Source: JAIXUI01 sp943373175
GTDB lineage: Bacteria; Bacteroidota; Bacteroidia; UBA7662; JAIXUI01
DNA: 64,000 nucleotides
Direction: 5' to 3'
Assembly: GCA_943373175.1 (NCBI GenBank)
Contig: CALSBM010000008.1
Coordinates: forward strand, 3,537 to 67,536
This document shows, piece after piece, positions 7,873 to 14,653 of this stretch (positions are counted from its first letter, which is position 1; every line of letters begins with the position of its first letter). A program made the position numbers and the translations under genes. Under the pieces are notes generated by a model, which searched no databases, was not told the DNA's origin, and saw nothing but the letters and a program-made list of their open reading frames with translations.

Positions 7873-10800
7873 CTATTTCAAAATTAACCAAGTAATGAGT
7901 TCAAATTTATTAGCACCGTCAAGTTGTTTTTCTTGCGGAATAAGGGTTGCGTTTCGGCTGCCTGATAACATTCCTAAATTCTTTTTCTTGAAAGTGCCCG
8001 TTATTGCTTTAACCGATTCAGTAAGCAAAGCCGCATATTGGCTGGTGTCTAATCCGTTGTTTGTTTCTTCGTTGAACAAATCGCACAATTGCTGAATCGG
8101 TTCGTTTTTACCTGTGCAAAGCAAGCGATAGATATCGAGTATTTGTTTCGGGTGAGTAAAATTGTAACGCACGGTTCCATCATTGCGAACATACACTAAG
8201 AAGTATGGCTGCAATGGATTAACTTTTTCGTTTCCTGCACTGTCGCCCAATTGTCGCAAACAAAATATTACTCCGGGTTTTACTACTTCAGAAGCATCCT
8301 GATTAAAAAGTGTTGATTCTAATTTGTAGGGAACTAAAGCATAAATGCCAAGCGGTGCTGCTTCTAATTCCTTGCGGTTTGCTTCAATAAAGTTGAGCAA
8401 ATCCATTCGGAAATCGTCCAAAGAGAAGTTGCTTAACGAAACGCCACCTTCATTCAATTCGTCCATATCCAACACTTCATCCTGTAAGCGTTTCAATTGC
8501 TTGTCACGGAATTTCAAATCATCTTCTACCAGTTCCTGAATTTGCTCTTTGTTCAAAAGATTGTCTTCGTTTGTACCGCTAATGTCCACCAACGCCATTC
8601 TTGCTTCAACCCTTGATTTCAGTTTGATGTAATTGTCAAGGTCTTTGGTAGGCCAAAAATTTACCAAATGCACTTTGTTGTTGATAGAACCAATACGGTC
8701 TATGCGTCCAAAACGCTGAATGATACGAACTGGATTCCAATGAATGTCATAGTTTACCAAGTAGTCGCAGTCCTGCAAGTTTTGACCTTCGCTGATACAA
8801 TCGGTAGCTATCAGAATATCAATTTCCCCATCTTCGTCTTTCGGCATTGTTTTTTGCGAACTACGCTTTTTGCTGATTGGTGAAAAGTTGGTAAGGATGT
8901 GATTGTATTCCGTATTTTCAGAATACCCTTTTGGTTTGAATGTCGTTTTGTTTTCACTTCCGCCTGTTACTAATGCAATGTTTACCCGAAGTTCATCCTT
9001 TGCCCATTGCTCCATATTTTCATATAAATATTTAGCAGTGTCTGCAAAAGCTGTAAACACCAATACCTTTTTGTTTTCTGTGCCTGTTTTTGTTACGGTA
9101 GGATTTTGAACTTTCATTTTGATTAACCCTTTCAGTTCTTTCAATTTTGCATCACGTTTGGCATCTACATCTTTTGCTCTCAACAGCAATTCATACAATT
9201 GGTCTTTGTCTTCTTGCATTGCGGCTTTCCAATCGACCAATCTTAAATGATTCATTTTGAAAGTAAGTTTTTCACCTACTTCCAAAGCTTCTCTCAAATC
9301 ATCATCTTCAATAGCATCGATGTCTATGTCTTCTATTTCTAAATCAGGATTTTCATCCTTGTATTTTTGGAAGCGGTCAATTCGGTTTTCTAAATTTTCA
9401 ATGCGGTTTATAGTTCGCTGTAAAGTTTCACGGAATGAATAGATGGAACTCTCCAAGCGTTTCATAAAATTCACTTTCATCATTCCGATTAAGTAACTTT
9501 CACGTAACTCCTGCGAAAACATTTTAACAGCAGCAGGGCCTGATTTCTTCATTACCTTTTCTTCATACAACGCCTTGTGTTCCGGCAATACAAAAGAACT
9601 TGGCGTGAAGTGAACCAGTTTGTAGTTGCTTATTTTCTCATTTAGTTTTTCGTAAGTAATAAATTTATGTTCAGTGTCAATTACTGGGTAAATAGAATGA
9701 ACAGGCTCGTGGTCTGGAAAACCACCAATGCGTTCCATTTCACTTTTGTAATACTTTTTAATGTGTTTACGAGAACGGGCAATGGTTAAAGCATCTAATA
9801 ATTTAAAGAAAGCAGAATCTAAATCGTTCAACAAATCTTTTGTAGTCCGTTCCTCCTTCATTCTTGCCTTTGCCCAGTTGGTAAAACGCAATTGCGATTG
9901 TTTCAGCAATTCGGCAATGCTATCAATGCCTAATTTTCCTTCATCGTCACCAGCAAAGGCATTGTCATTTTCGGCTGTGATATACATTAACTGATTACGA
10001 AGGTCTTTCAGTTCGTTGTTTACAGGAGTTGCACTCAACAAAAGCACTTTAGTTTTTTTGCCACCAAGAATGATGTCTTGCATCAATCTTTCGTAACGAC
10101 TTTTGCGAATGGTATTTCCTTCTTCGTCTTTCTTTCCTTTTTTATTGTTTCGGAAATTGTGGCTTTCGTCAATCACCACCAAATCATAAGCACCCCAGTT
10201 GAAATTTGATAAATCAATACTGTCGGCTTCGGTATGTCCTTTCTCACGGCTCAGGTCAGTGTGATACATAACCGTGTAGGAGAAACGGTCTTTAGGGAAA
10301 GGGTTTAAGGTATGTCCTTTGTGTGCTTGATAAACTGTCCAGTTGTCTCGCAATTTTTTTGGTGTTAAAACCAAAATGCGATAGTTAAGCATTTCGAAAT
10401 ACTTGATAACTGCTAATGCTTCATAAGTTTTACCCAAACCCACACTGTCGGCAATGATGCAACCATTGTATTTTAAAATTTTGTTGATTGCACCTCTAAC
10501 ACCGTGTTGTTGGAAAGTGAAAAGCGTTTTCCAAATTTCAGAATCGTAAAGATTGGCTTTGATGTCTGAAAGTCCAGAAGCATCAGTTTCATTGAGGTAT
10601 TGTTCAAAAATGTGGAACAATGTTTTGTAATAAACAAATTCAGGGCTGTTGTCACGGTGAAGAAGTTCAATGTATTTCAGCACTTGGTCTTTTACATCCT
10701 CTACTTCCACATCTTCCATTTCATTGTTCCAAAGTTTGTCAAACCATTCTTTCAGGTCAGATAAATCTCTTCGGTCATTAACCAAAAGGTTAAGTTCTAT

Positions 10801-11283
10801 GTTTGGGCGTGAGCCCAAACCAAGACCATTAACCGTGAAGTTGGAGCTGCCGGTTACAGCTTCTTCAACTCCATTGGGCTTTTCGATGTGGTAAAGTTTG
10901 CCGTGCAAAAAGTCAGGTCGAACCATTGATTTGATTTCAACCTTTTTCCTTATCCAATTTGCACACTGTTTGGCTAATACTTTTTGTTGAAGTCTGTTTT
11001 CAACTGGAATAACCAATTTATCATCTTCAATTTTATAATTCTTTGCATCTGTAGAAGAAGCTACACTTTTAATAAATCGTGGTTCACCGAAAAGCAATCT
11101 CAATGAATTTACATTGTCAAGTTGCGGCTTTAGTTTTTCGTAAGCGTATATGGTAAAGTATGCGGTAACAAAAGAAAGATTGGAGTTGTTTTCGATATTG
11201 TCAACGAGGAAATCTCCAACACTGCCGTTAGAAAAGTTGTCTCTGATACTCTTTATATTTTTCTTAGGTATTGATTCTTTCAT
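7873..11283 (-). CDS. PLD-like nuclease domain fused to SNF2-type helicase
   Basis: This 1136-aa protein has two functional blocks. Residues ~20-185 form a phospholipase-D-type nuclease domain with FLHGKLYH (H127, K129) followed by VTGSSNFTVNGL and an asparagine-bearing NIELNLLV, an HKD-like active site. Residues ~250-950 are a superfamily-2 helicase: Walker A ADSVGLGKT (~279-287), Walker B VIDESHNF (~370), motif III LLLSATPVNN, and motifs V/VI in ATDCISEGQNLQDCD and QRFGRIDRIGS. The remaining ~180 residues are family-specific. It is the first gene of the island operon. By family knowledge such proteins translocate on DNA and, with the PLD domain, can cleave it. It resembles helicases of DISARM- and restriction-like loci, but no drmB, drmA, pglZ or brxL is present. 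Start ATG AAA GAA at 11283. Confidence 0.9.
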   Translation of the reverse strand: MKESIPKKNIKSIRDNFSNGSVGDFLVDNIENNSNLSFVTAYFTIYAYEKLKPQLDNVNSLRLLFGEPRFIKSVASSTDAKNYKIEDDKLVIPVENRLQQKVLAKQCANWIRKKVEIKSMVRPDFLHGKLYHIEKPNGVEEAVTGSSNFTVNGLGLGSRPNIELNLLVNDRRDLSDLKEWFDKLWNNEMEDVEVEDVKDQVLKYIELLHRDNSPEFVYYKTLFHIFEQYLNETDASGLSDIKANLYDSEIWKTLFTFQQHGVRGAINKILKYNGCIIADSVGLGKTYEALAVIKYFEMLNYRILVLTPKKLRDNWTVYQAHKGHTLNPFPKDRFSYTVMYHTDLSREKGHTEADSIDLSNFNWGAYDLVVIDESHNFRNNKKGKKDEEGNTIRKSRYERLMQDIILGGKKTKVLLLSATPVNNELKDLRNQLMYITAENDNAFAGDDEGKLGIDSIAELLKQSQLRFTNWAKARMKEERTTKDLLNDLDSAFFKLLDALTIARSRKHIKKYYKSEMERIGGFPDHEPVHSIYPVIDTEHKFITYEKLNEKISNYKLVHFTPSSFVLPEHKALYEEKVMKKSGPAAVKMFSQELRESYLIGMMKVNFMKRLESSIYSFRETLQRTINRIENLENRIDRFQKYKDENPDLEIEDIDIDAIEDDDLREALEVGEKLTFKMNHLRLVDWKAAMQEDKDQLYELLLRAKDVDAKRDAKLKELKGLIKMKVQNPTVTKTGTENKKVLVFTAFADTAKYLYENMEQWAKDELRVNIALVTGGSENKTTFKPKGYSENTEYNHILTNFSPISKKRSSQKTMPKDEDGEIDILIATDCISEGQNLQDCDYLVNYDIHWNPVRIIQRFGRIDRIGSINNKVHLVNFWPTKDLDNYIKLKSRVEARMALVDISGTNEDNLLNKEQIQELVEDDLKFRDKQLKRLQDEVLDMDELNEGGVSLSNFSLDDFRMDLLNFIEANRKELEAAPLGIYALVPYKLESTLFNQDASEVVKPGVIFCLRQLGDSAGNEKVNPLQPYFLVYVRNDGTVRYNFTHPKQILDIYRLLCTGKNEPIQQLCDLFNEETNNGLDTSQYAALLTESVKAITGTFKKKNLGMLSGSRNATLIPQEKQLDGANKFELITWLILK

Positions 11284-11855
11284 TTGGCTTCTAAAATAGT
11301 AAAAATAGGTCGTCCTGTGTCATTGGCGGGTGGGAGAATTGGCTCTTTTGCACGCTCTGGTCTGTGTATTTGCTTGTAAGAATTGCAAATGTGCTAATTG
11401 TGCAGTGGGCTTCTCAGCGTGTTGCCAACATCCCTCTATACGCAACTCCTCCAAACTTGCGTATAGATTCGCTTTTGTTGGAGGTGGCTGGGGAGTGAAC
11501 TGTTCCTTTTGGTGTGTTGTGGTGTCGGGCAGTGCCTTCAGGGGAGGCTACAATTGCATTTTTCAGGGGGCTTACGATGGGTTAGGTTGGTTTTCAAATT
11601 TAAGGAATGCTGATATTGGTACACCTGCTATCTATCGCTTTTTCTTGTTGTTGGGGGATAAAAAGTTATTGTAATAGGGATTTCGGGGGCAAGACGTATG
11701 GGAAGTATTGCGCTGCTTGATTTTTCGTTCCCTTTTTAGCGGCTGTTTAAGGCGTTTTCTTTGATTTATAGCTGTTTTTTAAATGTGCAGGTGCTTAAAG
11801 CGTCCTGAATTGGTGCTATATAAGCTAGTGACCCACTACTATGTCCACTATATAT
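11284..11855. other. Non-coding stretch upstream of the defence operon
   Basis: These 572 bp hold no convincing gene. The 114-codon forward frame at 11330-11674 is Cys/Trp-rich and has no recognisable domain. The region should contain the promoter of the leftward defence operon, but I could not place a clear TAnnTTTG element on the minus strand. Its one clear structure is the inverted repeat at 11435-11467. Base composition (G/T-rich on the top strand) differs from the island and from cphB. Confidence 0.6.
11435..11467. other. Long inverted repeat (11-bp arms)
   Basis: TCTATACGCAA (11435-11445) and TTGCGTATAGA (11457-11467) are perfect inverted arms separated by 11 nt. No T-run follows, so an operator, recombination site or part of a dispersed repeat is more likely than a terminator. 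It lies about 150 bp upstream of the helicase start. Confidence 0.6.
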
Positions 11856-12191
11856 CCCACCTCTTCGCATGACCTTCCCACCTCTTTGCATCACCTTCCC
11901 ACCTCTTTGCATCACCTTCCCAACTCTTTGCATGACCTTCCCACCTCTTCGCATAATCTTCCCACCTCTTCGAATGACCTTCCCACCTCAATGTTTGATC
12001 TTCCCACCTCAATGTTTGAGTGTCTCACCTTAATGTTTGTGTGTCCCACCTCAATGCTTGAGCGTCCCACCTCAATGTTTGAACGTCCCTCCTCAATGTT
12101 TGTGTGTCCCACCTCAATGTTTGTGTGTCCCACTTAAATGCTTAAGCGTCCCACCTCAGTGTTTGACCTATCCTCCTATTTGAATGACATT
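11856..12191. repeat. Tandem repeat, sixteen 21-bp units
   Basis: Sixteen contiguous 21-bp units follow the pattern cccacctc-ttygcatgacctt in the first six and cccacctca-atgtttg(a/t)(g/a)ygt in the later ones. Copies diverge by a few bases and all keep the cccacctc core. Because 21 is divisible by three, frames stay open on both strands over the array, giving repetitive predicted peptides (for example VGRSNIEVGRS on minus). I treat these as non-coding. The gradual change from the first unit type to the second indicates stepwise expansion from two founders. No spacers exist, so it is not a CRISPR array. Confidence 0.9.
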
Positions 12192-12426
12192 CACAACATC
12201 ATTCGCGAAAATCTGCGCTTCCCAATCACCTAACGACAATCTTCGTATCTGCGAAAATCTGCGGGAAATGTGTCACGGCAACTAAATAGGATAGCTCAGT
12301 TTCCCGATCACCTAACGGTAATCTGCGAAAATCTGCGGGAAACGTGTAATGGCAACCCAATAGAATATCCTGTTTCCCCCTGATTATAGCGTTCAACTTT
12401 CACCACATCATTCGCGATAATGTGCG
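12190..12426. repeat. Cluster of dispersed repeats with ATCTGCGAAAATCTGCGGGAAA core
   Basis: Two copies of a ~56-64-bp element lie at 12219-12282 and 12301-12356. Both read ttccc(a/g)atcacctaacg, then atctgcgaaaatctgcggga, then aaygtgt and ggcaac. A second pair of 28-bp repeats (12190-12217 and 12399-12426, ttcaMcacatcattcgcgaWaat) flanks them at 25 of 28 positions. A related sequence with the tcagcgcaaatcagcggg core occurs at 27181-27220. This looks like a family of short, non-coding dispersed repeats. Confidence 0.7.
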
Positions 12427-12676
12427 ATAAACTTGCAGCTCTAAATGGTCTTCTTCAATTGTGTAAATTCCTTTCTTTTAACCACCCATTTTTTACCACC
12501 AGTTTAACCTAAGGTTTAAAAAACTGGGCGGCTTCTGCAAAATCACTGCACGCTTTGCGTGAAAAAACATCGCCGCTTGAAGCTCCATTCCTCTTCCTAT
12601 CCTCGTATTAATCCTAGAATTAACTAAAATTTAAAATACATTTGAAGTGCATCAATCATCACCAAACGGGTAAATC
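12427..12676. other. Upstream region of cphB
   Basis: No gene is seen. It contains a small hairpin followed by six A's (cacgc-ttt-gcgtg, near 12549) and the putative cphB promoter box at 12637-12644. Confidence 0.5.
12637..12644 (+). promoter_or_regulatory. Putative -7 box of cphB promoter (TACATTTG)
   Basis: TACATTTG fits the Bacteroidota sigma-A -7 consensus TAnnTTTG and lies 32 bp before the cphB ATG, leaving a leader of roughly 25 nt. A clear TTTG -33 box was not found, so the call rests on the -7 box and position. Confidence 0.5.
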
Positions 12677-13549
12677 ATGCGGGGAATCCTGATTCCGATA
12701 GGCGGAAACGAAGATAAAGGCCAAAACAGAAGCCATGAAGACAGCGAAATGTACACACTCGAATTCATCGATAATGGCATTTTGGCTAATGTTGTGAGAG
12801 AAAGTGGTGGCAAAGACGCGCAAATAGTAGTGGTTACTACGGCCAGCAGCATTCCAGTTGAAGTTGGTAAAAACTACGTAGATGCATTCTCCAAATTAGG
12901 CTGTTCTTATATACAAGTGCTCGATATCCGAAGCACAGAAAAAGCGGAAAGTAAAGAGGTAATGGCCGCTGTGAGGAATGCCGACTGCCTTATGTTCTCC
13001 GGCGGCGACCAAAGCAAAATCGTGGACATCATCGGGGATACAGCACTTCACCGGCTAATCAACAAAAAATTGCAGGATGAAGCGTTCGTGTTGGCAGGCA
13101 CCAGCGCAGGTGCTATGTGCATGAGTAACGAAATGATTAGCGGCGGCCATAGTACAGAAGCACTGTTCAAAGGCGGCGTAAGCATGAGAAAAGGCATGTC
13201 ATTCCTGCCTCATGTAATCATCGACACGCACTTTATTCAGCGAGGAAGGTTTGGACGTCTTTCGGAAGCTGTGGCAGAGTTCCCTCGTTTGCTGGGATTG
13301 GGTTTGGCGGAAGACACCGGCCTCATCATCCGCAATGGTTATGAATGCGAAGTGATAGGCTCAGGCATGGTCATCGTCTTCGACCCGAGTAAAATCACCC
13401 ACAACAACGTGAAGTCCGTTCGCGAAGGAGTTCCTCTTACCCTCACCAACTTAGTCGTCAGCGTTTTAGCCTTAGGCGACCGATTCAACTTAGCCAGCAG
13501 GGAAGTTGAAGTGCTTTCGTTGGAAGAATACGACCGTTTGAAAGCTTAA
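12677..13549 (+). CDS. cphB: Cyanophycinase
   Basis: This 290-aa protein is the peptidase S51 family enzyme that hydrolyses cyanophycin to beta-Asp-Arg dipeptides. Visible signatures are LIPIGGNEDKG at residues 5-15, MFSGGDQSKI at ~106-115, and the nucleophile elbow AGTSAGAMCMS, with the expected catalytic Ser at 143. VIIDTHFIQRGRFGRLSEA is the conserved segment typical of cyanophycinases. Length is normal (about 270-290). ATG at 12677 is 32 bp after the TACATTTG box. It transcribes away from the defence island, while cyanophycin synthetase (1-246) transcribes away on the other side. It is convergent with the OxyR-type gene, 18 bp from its end. Confidence 0.93.
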   Translation: MRGILIPIGGNEDKGQNRSHEDSEMYTLEFIDNGILANVVRESGGKDAQIVVVTTASSIPVEVGKNYVDAFSKLGCSYIQVLDIRSTEKAESKEVMAAVRNADCLMFSGGDQSKIVDIIGDTALHRLINKKLQDEAFVLAGTSAGAMCMSNEMISGGHSTEALFKGGVSMRKGMSFLPHVIIDTHFIQRGRFGRLSEAVAEFPRLLGLGLAEDTGLIIRNGYECEVIGSGMVIVFDPSKITHNNVKSVREGVPLTLTNLVVSVLALGDRFNLASREVEVLSLEEYDRLKA

Positions 13550-13567
13550 ATCTGGCAAACTCCTTTA

Positions 13568-14512
13568 TCAAATAGCCGGAATGAGCTTTCGGTCGCTTTC
13601 CTGAGTGTTTATCCAAACGCCTTCTAATCCAGAGACAACACTTTGGGCGGTTTTAATGAATGTTTTAAGGAAATGCTTTCTCGGATAGTCTTCCCTACAC
13701 ACCAAACTGATGCGTCTTACCGGCACTGGCTGCCGGAACGCTACGATTAGTGCGCATTCGTCGTCTTTCAAATATTGCAAATTCAACGCAGGGATTAACG
13801 TCATTCCTCCTTGGTTTTTCACTAACCTGATTAAGGTTTCGGTGCTTCCCGCCTGGTAGGTAAAACCAGTCTGGCGTTGTGCATCCCTGCAAAGGGTCAA
13901 CATCTGATGCCTTAGGCAATGTCCTTCTTCCAACAACCAAAATGCCGCATCGGGTAAAAATAAGGGGTCAAGAGGAAGTGAAAGGGACGAGTGCAATTCG
14001 GCGGAAGCCATCAGGTAAAAAGCTTCATCAAAAAGTGGCCATTCTACTAATCCGGGTTCGATCAATGGCCCTGCAAGAATTCCGAAATCAGCTTCTCCCA
14101 GCTTAATATGGCGAATCAAATCAGCAGTAAATACTTCTTTCAAGTCTAAACTCCAATCGACTTCGGGCTTTATCAATACGGGCAATAACAAAGGGAGTAG
14201 AGCACTGGAAAGGGTGGGAATAATCTGAATGCGGTAATGCCCGGCTGTTTGGCCTTTGAGTTCTTCAGCGAGCATTTTAAAGTGCTTCGATTGTATCAAT
14301 ATCTCCCTGGCCTGTTGAATCAAGGCAACACCGTGCGGGGTTGGCTTCACTGGAAGTTTGCTACGATCAATAAGCCTCATCCCCAACTCCTCCTCCAACT
14401 TTTTCAACATGGCACTCAGCGTAGCTTGGGTTACATGGCATCGGTTAGCTGCTTCTACAAACTGCCCGGTATCGGCTACCGCTACTAAGTACTCCAATTG
14501 CTGAAGATTCAC
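13568..14512 (-). CDS. oxyR: LysR-type regulator, OxyR-like
   Basis: The 314-aa protein has the LysR helix-turn-helix at residues ~1-60 (MNLQQLEYLVAVADTGQFVE; TQATLSAMLKKLEEELG) and a periplasmic-binding-like effector domain. OxyR identity is supported by LLEEGHCLRHQMLTLC, which places cysteines at residues 199 and 208, the same positions as the redox pair in E. coli OxyR. Such proteins sense hydrogen peroxide through a reversible disulfide and switch on antioxidant genes. The start is GTG (14512); no nearby in-frame ATG exists. It is divergent from the phosphate transporter, so it could control that gene or itself from the ~140-bp shared region. No catalase or peroxiredoxin gene is adjacent in this window. 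Confidence 0.88.
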   Translation of the reverse strand: MNLQQLEYLVAVADTGQFVEAANRCHVTQATLSAMLKKLEEELGMRLIDRSKLPVKPTPHGVALIQQAREILIQSKHFKMLAEELKGQTAGHYRIQIIPTLSSALLPLLLPVLIKPEVDWSLDLKEVFTADLIRHIKLGEADFGILAGPLIEPGLVEWPLFDEAFYLMASAELHSSLSLPLDPLFLPDAAFWLLEEGHCLRHQMLTLCRDAQRQTGFTYQAGSTETLIRLVKNQGGMTLIPALNLQYLKDDECALIVAFRQPVPVRRISLVCREDYPRKHFLKTFIKTAQSVVSGLEGVWINTQESDRKLIPAI

Positions 14513-14615
14513 ACGACGAAGGTCGGTGACGAAAACTGATTTTCCACCTCCGAACTACTCATGTTAAGCGATGATTAAATACGACCAGAAAGCAACCAAT
14601 CCCCCCGGCAAACTT

Positions 14616-14623
14616 TACTTTTG
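14616..14623 (+). promoter_or_regulatory. Putative -7 box of the PiT transporter promoter (TACTTTTG)
   Basis: TACTTTTG is a perfect match to TAnnTTTG. Its last three bases are the TTG an ORF finder would take as the start of the transporter. If the box is real, transcription begins near 14630 and translation must begin later, supporting the TTG at 14654. Confidence 0.5.
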
Positions 14624-14653
14624 CCCAGATTTTCGCATCATAACCTAAGCGTT

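Noticed and set aside
7873..11283. DISARM or BREX assignment for the island
   Set aside because: The helicase and methyltransferase fit in general style, but drmA, drmB, pglZ, brxC and brxL are all absent.
11330..11674. 114-codon forward frame upstream of the defence operon
   Set aside because: Cys/Trp/Gly-rich sequence without recognisable domain, overlapping an inverted repeat; reads like translated non-coding DNA.
11841..12137. Open frames on both strands across the 21-bp repeats
   Set aside because: The period is divisible by three, so open frames arise automatically; no ribosome-binding or domain evidence.
11856..12191. Possible CRISPR array
   Set aside because: Units are contiguous with no unique spacers, and no cas gene is nearby.
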